Assembly (NCBI RefSeq): GCF_024586455.1
Contig: NC_065922.1
Coordinates: forward strand, 75,809,106-75,873,105
Origin: Bactrocera neohumeralis
Taxonomy: Eukaryota > Arthropoda > Insecta > Diptera > Tephritidae
Length of the DNA: 64,000 nucleotides
Direction of reading: 5' to 3'
The translations under genes were made by a program, and so were the position numbers. Numbering within the stretch: the first letter of the stretch is position 1; each line of letters begins with the position of its first letter. Below are positions 35,915 to 48,989 of the stretch, one piece after another. Under the pieces are notes generated by a model, which was not told the DNA's origin, made no database searches, and saw nothing but the letters and a program-made list of their open reading frames with translations.

Positions 35915-38900
35915 TTAATATGGTATCTGGTTTTGATAATACTGTATCATATCGTAAGTACGTGTGCGGAAGTTCTGATATGAATTCCGAATAACCGCCA
36001 ACATATGCGCCGCAGCCTCCTTATTATTCTTGGTTGCTACAAAACGTTGCTTCAGCAAATTTATAGTCTGACCGCGGAAGCAGGGCAAACCAGTGTCCAG
36101 CATTAGCGAGACCAGCGAAACAATCGCATCCTGATAGGGCCGCACAGCGAGGAAGGCTTGCACGCACAACTCACAGAACCATTTGAAGGCAGGCGCTTCC
36201 ATCTTGCCACCCATAATCATAACCATTTCGTCGGTGAGTTTCATGTCGGGTTCGAAACCAATATTTCCACCGGGCGAGGACTCGAACATAAATCCGAAAT
36301 CTGTTAGTGAAAAGACGAGATCATAAATATATTATATATAAAGTGTGTGCTTATGAACCACGCACCGATGTGTATGACATGGCCATCCTTGTCAATCATA
36401 ATATTGCCGTTATGCCGATCTTTGATCTGTAGCAAGTAACCGATTAGCGAGTATGCTGCCATGGATTTAACAAAGTTGGCACGCGCTGCTTGAAACTCTT
36501 TGGAGCTTTCATCACCGTATTGATGTAGGAAATACTCGTAGAGCCCGGAGTCGGTTTGGCGTCCAAGTTGATCACGTGATTTAGCATTTGGCACACATTC
36601 AATGACACCGCACTGAAAATTACTTCAATATATTGGTTTTCTGTTTAAAATAAAAACAATACTTACACCGGGCGCTGTAGCCACGACGCGATATGGAAAG
36701 AGAAACGGCTCTAAACCGACTTGTTGGAATATATTTTTGAAAATTGTTATAACCTGTAGCGCTAATATATCTTGACGCACATCATCGCCCACTTTGAAAA
36801 TCGCCGCTTGCCACGACTCAACGCCCAGCGTCGTCTTGGCGTCTTCCTGCGAGTTCTGTAACCAAGCAAATTGTGTTATTTCACAATAGTTCGAAAGAAA
36901 ATTAAAATACTTGCCGGATTGTTAGACACCTCCATGGCGCGTGTCTCCAACTCTGTTATGCCACAGCGATAGACACGGAAACGAGCCAGGTATGGCGCTT
37001 TTGCAGCGCTCTGCATGGGCGTGCCGCTGTTATAGTCAATGTCCAGCACCATAGCTTCCGGATTCGAGGGTAAATAGCAGCCTGGTTGTACTTGTATACG
37101 TTTCAGAGCCGCCAAGCAGGCATTTTTACGTTCAATACCCTTCGGGAAGGAACGTATTTCACCCGAAACTGCTGTGATCTTGCCGAAGAAATCGAATTCG
37201 CGCTCGTAGAAACGTTTGGCAGCGCCAGAGAAAGAAGAAATTATATTCTGTGACAACGCCTCCAAACAGTCAAACAAATTTGGATCCCTATGCTGTTGGT
37301 CCTCATCCATAAACATATTGGTTTGCATGTTCCATATGAGTTGATGCGCCACAATTTGAGAACGCTTCGAAATGTTCTTAATGAACTCTGCAACATAACC
37401 CATGGTGTCGTGCCGCAATGCCTGCACCAACTGTGGAATATACGGCAATACCGATTCAGCTTGGTAGGAGCTGAGCGTCTTGACGGCGTACTGTGCGGTG
37501 AGCGGATGTGATGGGTATTGACGTGAGAAGTAGGAAAGTGCTTGTATGGGGTTGACAGGAGCCCAGGAAAGTATATAAACCAGATCTGGACTTTCGTGTA
37601 GCAGATTCTTCGTGTTGCACAAATACTTGAGTGCCTCTGGAATGTGGCTAACCGCGATGGGATCGGCGCATACCAAACGAGAGACCTCCTCTTCAATAGA
37701 ATCGGCGCTTTTGATTCGCAACGGCAGAAAAACGGCCAAAGCTGGGTTGTAGGTCCAAGCAAGGCGTGCGTAATCGCGCCACAAGTTGGGTTTGGAGGGA
37801 CGTGCACGCCATTCATTCACCTGCTCTTCACCTGTGTAGGAAAATACGAAGAATGTGTTAAAATTCCAAGCACAAATCTGGCTCCGAGCGAGGGACTTAC
37901 CGGGTATGGCCAAGTCAGGGAGACTAATCGGATTATACCATGTTATGAGGAATTCCAGCTCGACTGCCAGTAATTCCAAAATCAAATTACGCTTCTTCAT
38001 ATAGTCCTTGTCGTACGAGTCCTTTTGATACGGCAGTCGTTTCGAGCGATTCGATCGTTTCGATAGCGTAGATGTGGAGTGCGGTATTGTGTTGTACCAG
38101 CCGCCAGTGCCACCAGTCGACATCGAACGCGCAACATCACCAGCACTAATTAGCGATGCCGTCTCCACATTCTGCTTCACGGAGAGCATTTGCGTCGACG
38201 CCACCGCTGTTATATCGTATTCGCCAACCTCCGAGGTGACCAAATGTTTCTTCTCACTGCGCATCGTCTGCCAGAATTTCAACAGTATCAGAATGTCATC
38301 CAACAATTGCTCCTTACTCTGGTTGGGACATGTGGGCGGACCACAGAAATAGTCCAATGCATTGCTATATATGCGCTCACGTAATATGTTGCGCGCCAGC
38401 GAACGCGGTATTGTATTGCCTTGCAGTAGCGAGAGACCGCATTGCAGAAGCTTAAAACGACAACCGACCGTTGATACTTGGCGATTCTGTTTCGAATTTT
38501 TCGAAATAGGCAGACAACGATGCAGCAGCAGACAAAACATTTCCACCTTGTCGCGATTACAATACTTGGCGGTGTCCACCATTTCGGAGAGCAACTGCAG
38601 CCAAATGAGATGTGGCGCTATTTGAATGGGCTTAGAGACCAGCTTACAGCCGTCGTAGGCGGCTAATGGTATGGTGGTCTCTACCTCGTCAGAGAAGAGG
38701 CCCAACTTTTTTTCGAAAGTCGTTTGCCAGGCGCTAACCATCTCTTGGATAAAGCAGAGCTCCAGATCTTGGCGTGCCGTCAACACCCACTGCCAGCACT
38801 CCACAGCCGTTTCTACGGCATATTCGGTGAATAATTCAACTTGTGAGGTGGCTAAAAGCAATCGACCGAAAGAAAAACAGAAATAAGAGTTTATTGGAGA

Positions 38901-41900
38901 AAAGTGTTTATAAGATATCTATAATTCCTGCAATTTATGCTTGAACCTCGACTCACCCACTGCATGCAACAGCTTTCGGTTCACATCGGAGCAGATAATC
39001 AAGTAGGCGGTGGCACGCCACAAGGCGCCACGGTGACTTGCGTCACTCTTCTCCGCACACGCGTCCCATACATCCTTCACTAAGCGGTCAGCTAAGCCCG
39101 CCTTTTCTTCCTCACTTAGCACCGACAACATGCCAGAAATTTCACCAGCGTATTTGCTGCGCAGACACAACACGGACACGAAGCGCGGCGTATTGCTATT
39201 TACGCAATTTGGACGCTTACTAATCGATGGCAAAGCATTTGGATACAACGTATTGCTGCTGACTACCGAATCGAAGGCCAAAGCTAGACCACTGTGGTGC
39301 GCCAGTACCTGTGTGGGTATCTGATTGGGGTACTCTTGCAGGTGCGAGCGTGTGGAACGCGGTGCCCATTTCATGGCTTCATTAACGATACCTTGACAGC
39401 GATCGGCAAAGTCCTTCAGGCGGCTTTCGCGTGCAGGCAATGAGTCCATAAGTTGCAAGGTGTAAGGCGTAGATACGACGCGCAGCGTAGGTGTCTCTTC
39501 GTTCGGGTCGAGCGTAAGCGAGAATGCAAGCAATTGCAGAATATCCAACATGCACCAGAGCACGCGACGATTCCATAGCAAATGTGGAAACTTATCGACT
39601 AACTGTGATAGATACTGATCGGCAACCAACTGGATTTGCTTGTGGATGTGATTGAAGTAGACCAGCAATAGCATTGCCTGTGATTCCAATACCTTTTCGC
39701 GGATCTCGTCATGTGCGAAAAGCACATTGCGGAATTTCTCAAAGACTTGATCGGCAACACTATGAAGGAATGGAAAAATGAATGGAAGCTCTCCGCTTGG
39801 GCACTATTGGTTGATTGGCAACTTACCACTTCACGCATTGCCAAATTCCAGATTTATCCTTTTGCAACGCATTATCGCAAAGATAGCTCAAAATCGGCTC
39901 CAAACTGGGTTCTTCTGAATTTTCCACTCGCAAAGTCTCCAACCAATACACACTCAAGAGATAAGTGCATTGCGCAAAGGTCAACTTGTTGATCGAAGCG
40001 GTAACATCGGCCGTTGGATGTTCCAGCAGGAGGAGTATTTGGCTACGTAATTCATTCAAACTCACCGAATCGCTTTTAATCGCCGACGTATAGTTCAATT
40101 CACGCATGTCGGATTTGTGTGTCGTCTGCGAGATGAGTAAGGGCGATTTGGCTGCAATCTGTTGCACTCCTTGATACCAATCGGCTGGCCAGAGACGAGC
40201 ATTTGTAAAGCCCATGACCACACAATACACCCAGAAATCCTTGAATAGCTTATGCAAACGCAAACGTGGATTCTTAATCGGCGGTAGGCGACGCACCAGC
40301 ACCGCAATTACTGGTATTAGCATACCTAAATTGCCGGCACTGGAGCTGGCCTTCTGCGCACCTGGTGTATTGTTGTCATAGGAGCGCTCGCCCTCCAGAC
40401 CGATCTGCACAAAGAGTTCGAGCAGTTTGCCCAATAATTCGAGCATCTCCGAGTCACCCTGTATATTGGCAGCAATATTACCCAAAGCATTGACCACTGC
40501 ATCCGACACGTTATTGAATTGTTTGCGATGTTCCTGATCCGACGTGTAGGCCAACGATGCCGACTGCACTGTGATGCGCGAAAACATTTTCATAATCTCT
40601 TCAAAAACATGCGGTTCACACTGAGAGATAATCATGCATCCCAATTGATCGACGATTAGCGCATTCTGCTCGGATGGTACCTTACAGAAGCGTTGAATGA
40701 AGAATTGCAAGATATTCTGCGTGGTTTTCGAAGTGTCCTTGAGCGTAACGGCAACATGACCGAGCATCACAATAATATTGAGGCTTACCAAAGTAGATTC
40801 ACTAAGAGAGCGAATATAGAAAGGAATGTGTGGGTCGAGAAAAGTTATATTTATTTGTTGAGAGCGAAAATATTGAAGTCCTTGCCAATCTTACATATAA
40901 CAGTACTTACGATTCGTGTTTCTCTGCTGTGAACAACCGATTCGAGAGGTTAGCCACCAAAGCCGGCACACAGTACTGATCCAACGTGTGCGCAGAACGT
41001 AATGCAATGCTCAAATTTTCAATTGCCGCATCGCGCAATGCCTCGAAGGCTGCCTGACCCGAGCGCATGCCCGCATGTTTCTGATTTTCACCATAAATAT
41101 CCACCGTCGAACGCGATTCGCTATTCTGCACCACGATCTTGAAAGGCGCCAACTTTTCCTTCTCCTTTTTCTGCAGCGCCAGCGTTTGCTGCGAATAAGC
41201 ATGCAGTTTGGCCAATATAGGACTTGGGTCGACAAGGAAGTCGCGCAAATACGATATGGATGTGCCGGCAATGTTGGGGAATTTTTGCGCTAACTTGCCA
41301 AGACCCTCGAGACAAACCATCAGCAATGGCATGTGGTCTAAGACAATCTTATGACTCAGCACAGAGTTGAGCTTCTGTGACAGTCGACCGCAAAGCTTGT
41401 CGGCCTCTAAAAAGGAGGAATCGAATGTCAATTTAAGTTGGGTTGTGGCGTTAAATTGTATATAAAAAAGTAAAACGCAAAAATAGGCGAAAATAACGGT
41501 ATAAACTGCATTCAAAACGTAAAAATATATTGGAGAGGAAAGGTAAAAAATGTGGCATAATATGTCCAACTCCTGTTTACTACAAGTTTGGCATGAAAAT
41601 GAAAGTTTATTAAAATATGCATAATTAAATTAGTATTTGATGGATTTCTTCTCATTTCTCTCGAGAAATAACATATGAGCATGCGCCGAACCATGTAAAA
41701 AGTGGGTTCGTAACAAAACAAAAGCTTTAAAAAATTAACAACCTTTCTTCAATAAAATTTTTAAACCCAACTGCAATGAAGGTACATTGTACTCCTCATC
41801 AACTGAAAAGAATAATTCAAATTAAATAAAAAAAACGTAAATTCAGTACCCGGTATGTAATTATGCTAATCTAATTTACAACTATATATGTATGTATGTG

Positions 41901-43434
41901 TGTATGTGTGTTTCTGTGTTAAAATGCAAGAGAAAAGAAAATGATTTTTCACTTTAAACAGCAAATCACCTACCCGTTTCATCGCGTATAGCCCAGACCA
42001 GCAGATCGACGCAGGCGGCATTTGCCATTACGTTCACCTTGTATTTATTCACCACCGGTATGCCGTTCTCTTCGCGCTTCTCCTTCTCTTGATCTTGCTG
42101 CTTATTTGCCAGCTCCGTTTGTCCATTTAAAAATAGACGTTTCACAAATTCCTGCACGTCCTTCGTAAATGGTGTTGGCAAATCGATTTGGTGTTGTAAA
42201 AGTTCACGTAGCAGCGTCACTAATACCAAATTCAGCGTCTCCGAAAAGCTTTTGTAGCAATAGCCCTTTATTTGATGCAGAGCAAATATATCGCTCGCCT
42301 GCTCATCCAAGTGCTCCAGTGTCTCTTTGGTGAGTAATTTCTTGGCTACTGCGAAGATGGTCTGTAGATGCTGAATGGGAAATGGTGGCACAGTGAGTGA
42401 CTTCTTAGTTTTAATTGGCGTCTCACAGGCGCGCATATTGGGGAATTGATTAAAACTGGAACCGGTCTTGGTGAAGAAATGAGTGCGCGGATCATATGGC
42501 ACAGAGAAATACGTTTGTAAATGTGGTCGTTGCTTAATTCCATTAATCATTTGCAATTGACGCATGCGCAGCTCGTTGGAGTCTTGACTCAAGCTACCAG
42601 ACATGGAACGTGGTATGATAGGGCGAAATTGTGAGAAGCAAGCAATGCGTTCGCTGGAGCTGAAACTGCCACCATCACGCATGTTCTGTTTAACCACCGG
42701 CATTTCTTCACGTGGATATATGCGACACAATAAAGACGGATCTTGGCTTGCATATCGGCCCATAGAACGCGCCAAACCAAATAGTAATGGTACAGTTGCT
42801 TTGCATAGTATTATGGGTGGTGGCGCAGAGCTGCTATCCTTACTAGATTTGATAATATTTGCCAAAGCACTAAGTGTCTCCACTTGATTGAGTATGATCT
42901 CTTCGCGTAGATCGGGGCATTTTGAAGCTATATCGGAAAGTAAAGTATTCAAACAAAAGCTGAACTTTTCTGCCGATGGTATACCTATTGACAAAATATA
43001 GCAACCCAATTGAAAATAAAGTATCTGGGACAAATATTCACTTACAAAAACACTTACGATCGATTTTGCTCCACTTTGCATCATCTACCCAAACTGCTTT
43101 TGGCAAGCACTTCGCCAGACGTAGTAAATATGGTACAATGCGCTGCTCATGCTGACACCCACTTTCTAGGAAATAAATACCCAACGCAATGACCGCATCT
43201 TGCGCTTTAGCATCGAGACAAAAAACGCCAGCGGCATTTTCTTGTGGACAATAGCGGAAAAGCGATTGCACCTACACACAATTAAAAATATGAGTCAAAG
43301 GTGAAAAGTCGATTTTGTGATATGAGTTGACCGTGAAAATCAATTTTTACCTTGTCCCACGGTGTTGGCTCTATACGCGCCAATACGCGAGCCAAACTCT
43401 GTACGGTGCGTTGATAGGAAAACGCGTCCGTCAT
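35915..43434 (-). CDS. PI4KIIIalpha: phosphatidylinositol 4-kinase III alpha
   Basis: Makes PI4P at the plasma membrane, upstream of PIP2 signalling; in flies and mammals it works with TTC7 and EFR3. Eleven coding exons (5' to 3'): 43434-43351, 43271-43058, 42984-41974, 41406-40911, 40801-39827, 39759-38957, 38851-37901, 37831-36915, 36855-36667, 36612-36366, 36300-35915. All phases agree, giving 2090 aa, or 2110 with the optional exon at 41743-41802 (human PI4KA is about 2100). The kinase domain is complete: nucleotide-binding lysine in AAIFKVGDD (about K1838), catalytic loop KDRHNGN (D about 1945), HIDFGFMFESSPGG (DFG about 1963), and the family C-terminus DMIQYYQNQIPY. The N-terminus MTDAFSYQRT..SLARVLARI aligns with the family start. 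The intron at 36856-36914 seems to use a GC donor. The intron at 37832-37900 is 69 bp and stop-free in frame. The THAP gene diverges 606 bp away. Confidence 0.97.
41743..41802 (-). CDS. PI4KIIIalpha: candidate 60-nt cassette exon of PI4KIIIalpha
   Basis: Inside the 567-bp intron 41407-41973, a good acceptor (attcttttcag) is followed by exactly 60 bases encoding VDEEYNVPSLQLGLKILLKK in the PI4KIIIalpha frame, then a weaker donor (AAAG|GTTGTT). Both ends are phase 1, so the exon can be included or skipped without shifting the frame. The peptide is protein-like (acidic start, amphipathic lysine-rich end). Inclusion would place it between ...IRDET and EADKLCGRL. It could be alternative or constitutive; transcript data are needed to tell. 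Confidence 0.55.
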
Positions 43435-44040
43435 TTCAGCGCGCTCTAATCAAACAATTTAAGATGTTTTATATAAAATTTCTACAATATTCCGCGATTT
43501 TCACTTTCCACTATTAGTAAGAAGGTCCAGTAGTTGATGTTGTCATAGATTACTCACAAGCAAGGTGACCAGAATATATGACATTGAAAATACCGAAAAC
43601 AGCCGTAGTAAAGGTATAAAGACTAAGTAGTATTTTTTTTTTTTAATTATTACTGAAAACTATATAAAATGTATTCGGTAAAAGATCTTCTAGTTTTTCC
43701 TAAAATATTATTTTCTTTAAAAATTTAAACTGCTCTCAATTTTTTTTCAATTTTGGTAACTCAAAAAGTCTGCTTACGAATGAGCATATCAAAATCTAAA
43801 CCATAATAAAGCAAGAGAAATACGTCAACAACGCGATTGATAAGCAACAGCTGTTACAACAGGGTATGTCATATGAAAATTTTCGGCAACGATGCTATTG
43901 GAAAATTCCAACAACAAACGTGACAAAGATGTGATTGACATTGACAGTTCGTTTTGTACGCATATTTGACGACTTATAAAATCCGTGTACATTAGGAATT
44001 TAGTTTTCATTCTAAATTGATATAAAGAAAAATAGCGGTG
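43435..44040. promoter_or_regulatory. divergent promoter region of PI4KIIIalpha and the THAP gene
   Basis: The two start codons face away from each other 606 bp apart. On the minus side, the PI4KIIIalpha ATG exon begins at 43445 after an acceptor. A donor (GTGAGT, last exon base 43558) suggests a non-coding first exon upstream of a 112-bp intron. Transcription starts for both genes are expected between about 43.6 and 44.03 kb. No clear TATA box was seen. Confidence 0.5.
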
Positions 44041-45849
44041 ATGCCTGGTAATTCATGTTCAGTGTGTAAAAGTAGCTGGAATAATGCCGTTTCAATGTTC
44101 TCGCCTCCACGCGATGAGTATATGAGAAGTAAATGGGAAGTAGCGATTGGCGTCAAGTTAACACAAAGTTCAAGATTGTGCTCCAAACACTTCTGTGCAA
44201 ACGATTTCACATCGGCAAACCCAAAAAGAGCCCGATTACAATCAGACGCAGTGCCCTCGTTGAATTTATCGGGAGCAGGCGTTGAAAGGAGTGAACCGCA
44301 AGAATGTTTAAGCGCCATAGACAGGTGAACAAACTATTTAAAAATGTTTGGAACAAAAGTAATTAACAAATCAATAAAAAAAAAACAATACAAAGTTATA
44401 GGAAAAACCGAGCCTCTATGGAACAACTCTTATTCTTTGTAAACTTTGCAAATAAGCATCCGAAGATACTAACATCGAAGTTCGGCACTGTAAGTCACTT
44501 ATGGGAAGGATTGGCGAGAAATTTGAATTCAATGGATGGCGCTTGTCGTTCAGCCGATAAATGGAAGGAGGTGAGTAATTGGTTATATGCATGTGTAATA
44601 AACTTAAATCGATAAATACCACTCTTTCAGAGTATGAGTACTTGGCGGAGTCAACTAAGGTGTCGGGCACGCCGAGGCAAAAGTAGCGGGGTTCCACAAT
44701 TCGATGAATTCGCTTTATTGAACTTCGGACAGCGCTCACTAAATGAGGAAGTGAATTTAGGTACACTTATCCGTATAGGAATACCATTTGAACACCCATT
44801 GTTAAGGGAACTTTTACAAAGCTTTTTTTCTTCTCTTTGAAAATGGAAACATAGCAATTAATTCCACCAACAATGATGCTGTTGCTGAAGGCGTTGGCGC
44901 AAAAAACATGGTGAACAAAGCAGACAATATTAAAGTGAGCTATAACTTAAAAATGTTTACACCTTTGATAAAAATTTCTTCTCCATGTTTAAAGGGCGTA
45001 CTGAAAACGGAATTAATCAAGATCAAAAAAGAAATTGATAGCTCTGAAGATGACCATAGTCGTCAAGAAGACTCTCAAGCTGAGGTACGCATTCTTCTAA
45101 TTACAAACATATTTGCGATGAAAACGATTATTAAAATGACAAATGTTCTTTAGGTCGCACATAGTTTTGAGGAAACATTAGATACCAAACATGACATTGT
45201 ACTTTCGGAGGACAGTAACCCAACGTACGAGGCGAATCACTCTAACACAGAAGATATTCCAGCATTGGGTTTTCCGGTATATTTATAACATATGTATATA
45301 TTTAATTAAATGCATTTAAAAATATTTTCTTCTCTTGCTTAGGACACTTCGCGCTCTGAAATATTTGTTATTCCCCGCCAAAAAGTGACTAAAGAAACAG
45401 AAAAGGCAAAAATATTTATTATTCCGCGCACATCAACTGAAAACAATACACCTACAACAACCGATAATGTTCAAAGAAAAATTATACAGCTCGGTCAATC
45501 AAGTGTTTCAAAAAACACAGAGGGTAGCTCACAAGGAATTATTATTTTGCCGCCACATTCAAATACCTCAAATATATCTTCCAGCTTAGAAGTTTTGCCA
45601 AGTTTGGAAAACAAGCACACGTCTGCCACACAGTCGGTAGCCGGAAATACAACAAATGCTCCGAAAAAACGAAAATCGGCAACACTCAGTGATATGTATG
45701 AAACCCTCTTGGAGAGTATGAAAAGACGTGACCAGCGAGAAGAACAATTCATTACTGTGATGCAAGGATTAACCGACGCTGTGACAAAAATGGCTGATAA
45801 CGTAAAGCGACTAGAGGAGGTCTTGACGTTCTGTGCAAATGATTCATAA
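44041..45849 (+). CDS. THAP zinc finger / Myb-SANT-like domain protein
   Basis: Probable sequence-specific DNA-binding protein; target unknown. Seven exons: 44041-44324, 44402-44570, 44631-44760, 44855-44934, 44995-45084, 45154-45276, 45343-45849. Introns of 60-94 bp and consistent phases give 460 aa. The N-terminal THAP C2CH module is intact: C6, C9, W32, C47, H50, and the AVPS box at 70-73. Residues about 100-165 form a Myb/SANT-like domain of the kind found in zeste-related and transposon-derived proteins (LLFFVNFANKHPKILTSKF, LWEGLARNLNSM, DKWKE..STWRSQLR). The middle is acidic and Ser/Thr-rich. The C-terminus (about 405-455) is a predicted coiled coil (SDMYETLLESMKRRDQREEQ, then KMADNVKRLEEV). 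The third exon boundary (TTAG|GTACAC) is the least certain. THAP domains derive from P-element-type transposases; this gene is intact and spliced, so it is read as a host gene. I do not recognise a named Drosophila orthologue. Confidence 0.85.
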
Positions 45850-48800
45850 GGAACAAGGTATTTCGAATAATTTCATTTATTTATCACTTTGATCACATCG
45901 TCGCCTTAGATGGCTGATATTGAAAGCATCTTCCAACATTGCACGTAAAAGTAATAGGATTTCTTTTAACATCCTTTATTTAAAAATTCAAACCAGCGAA
46001 ACCTTTCAATTGATTCAGTTTTGTTTACTATTTTGTTTCGTTGAACATAAAGGAGGGTGTAGACGTTGCCTAGTATACTTTTTACTTAATACTTTCGTAA
46101 TATATATTTAAATTCCGACATAAGTGAATTTGTTTTTACGTAAGTAACCACACTTTTAAAAAAGTTGTAAAATTATATATACAGGAAATTGTATATATAA
46201 AGTACAGAAAAAAAATACTTACTTACGCTTAGAGAAAAATTGTTTAACCCATCCTGCTCTGTCATTTCCAATGACAGTTGACGCTTTCAGAATGTTACGT
46301 CTCTACTACTTAATATGCGTATGCTATTAGAGCATATAGCATATAGTTTATCCCTTATCCTCCCATATAAAGCCTTAATACAAAACGCTTATTTAACCAA
46401 TAAATAATGTGTATATATTGATATTTTTATTGATTTCATATTTTGCACAGTGACTCATAACTTTCGACCCATTTCATTAATTATTCAATCCTTGTTCCAA
46501 TGTATGTATGCCTGTATCCTTTTTACTTAAACAATCGAACATTTATTAATTAATCTGGCATCTCTTTTTTATTTCAAGTAATCCTTTACTTTAATAGACT
46601 TTAATTTCTCATACGAATTGTCGGTTGTTAAGGAATTCTTATTGTTTTCACAAAAAACTTAAATGCAATTTCTTCAAATAGTTTTTAAAAATAACAGTTA
46701 ATCAAGTGTTCAGTTGCATAACTTATTTACGGTTTACAACTTACATAAATACATGTATGTACCGTGTATTAGAGTTATTATTGCCGCATCAACGCATTCA
46801 CGTACAATGCCAACACATACCTACAACATACAATGTATGTATGTATAATTATTGCACCTGCATACATGCAATATGTGTTTTTATCTGCATTCATTTTGTA
46901 TCTCGTATATAGAGTGTTAGAATTTAAATTTAAACAATTTCATATACTTATTTAATTTAAACTTGACAATTAATAATTGCTTCAATAATGTACGCTATAA
47001 CATATGGCATTTGTGTTATTTTTTTGTTTTTGCCACTAACATTTATTATTAGCATGAATGGAAATTAAGTAGGAAGCAGGGAAGGCCATGTCAATTGTTG
47101 TATGTGTGTATGTAGCTTTTATTGTGAAAAATTTCTTTTCATCTTTCGGTTTAGTTGCATTACTTTCCTATTAGGCGTCGGATTTTTAGAAAAAGTTGCT
47201 TGGAAGGGTCAGCTGATAACACATTTAAATTACTAAATAACTCATTGACTGAGGAGATTCATCTTACAATTTTTCTTCAGCGTTTTTCTTTTACTTATTT
47301 ACTGAATTTACTAATGTGTATCAACATATGTATGTATGTAGTTTTTTCTTTGCAATACGTAGAAATATAGTATGTGTTTCATATATGCATTTATGTATGT
47401 ATCATGTACGTACGTATGCATGTGTTTTTCATAATTTAATTTTGTTTATTATTATTTTACTAATTGATTTTCCGGTGCTGTTGTCTTTTGTCGGTTTGTT
47501 TTCGTTTTTTCGTATTTATTAACTTTTTTGGTAAAATCATTTGACTGCTGAAAAATTTTCCACAACAAACAAACAAACGGCGCTTTGACTTCCGTTACTG
47601 CTGTCGCACACGCGTTGCCAACTATGTGTATACATGCAGTGTACTTGGCGCTGCCAGCAAACAATGTTGCTAGACAGTGGTGTCTGCTTTTTATTTTATT
47701 ATTATTACTTTTTGTTTTTGCACATGTGTTCCCATTTTGCTTTTGTTTAATTTTACTTGTCAACTTTAATAAATTTACATACATCGCTAAGTCACTTATA
47801 CATATGTATATACTTCTGCCTGATATTTCATTACGTTTTGTAAAGCGTGTGTGTATTTGACTAATTTTACTATAGAAATGTCTTACTTGTCTGCACTTGG
47901 TTTTTGTTTGTGTGTTTGTTGCTAATATATAGCGCTAAATTTAATTTTTTTGTTTGTTTATGTTTTAGTTTTCCATTTTTTTACTCATATTACTGCTAAG
48001 TAAATGGATTTTCTAGTTACCACACAGTTTGCTACATGATTTTATTTGTTTCTATAATTTTTGTTGTTTTGTTTTGTTTAGACTTTTAAGTCTGTATACC
48101 TTGTTTACTTTGGAATCCCTAAAACAAGCTTAAAACTAACTAATCATGTGCAGCCGATCAGCTGTCTCCTCAAATGTCACTTGCAGAATTTGTTTTTTTT
48201 TTGTATTAATTTTCTAATATTATTTATTACATGCTTACATTCATTTTTCATATGCACTATTATTTTAAATTTTTATGTTATCAGGACAATAATCCTATAC
48301 ACATATTCTACTACGTCCATTAATATAGTTTTTATTATTTCATTTAAATTTTGCTGTTACATATTTATCTCTCGTCTACACCATAATAATTACACGTACA
48401 TATAGTATGTATGTATGATTTCTGTTGCTTTGATGATTGGTTAGGTATTGCATTATATGTATGTTTGAGTCTATACTGTATATATGTATATATGCATGTA
48501 TATAGGTTTGCCGTACTTATATATTTACGGGCATGCCAGTTGCTTAAATAATGTTTGATAATATCTTTTAGTGCTTGTTTCGTAGACCAATTAAGACTAA
48601 AATATGTCCTTGCATTTCCCTCTGCCAGCAAGTCTAAAATTTTATGCGTGAAGTAGCAGAAATTAGCAAACTATTAAAAAACTTTACAAGCATTACCAAA
48701 ATAATTTAAAAAAATGTTAATATTTCAATCACACCCTAATAATACAACCAACTCAATATTTCTATTTTTGAATTTTCGTATTTACGATTATGAAAATATG

Positions 48801-48989
48801 TTAAAAATAAATTAAGAAATTATTTTATTATTTACAGCCACACAACAAACGAACATCCTTAATATTACATATATTTAAAATATATAACTGCAATAAACTG
48901 TGAATTATAATCAGAAGTCTAAATAAAATAACATAATTCAACTTAAAATTGCATTTTATTTCATTCATATACACATCCGCTCAAGTTTT

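Noticed and set aside
37241..37816. 191-codon minus-strand frame inside PI4KIIIalpha
   Set aside because: It is a shifted-frame shadow of the conserved helical/PIK region; the real frame is unambiguous.
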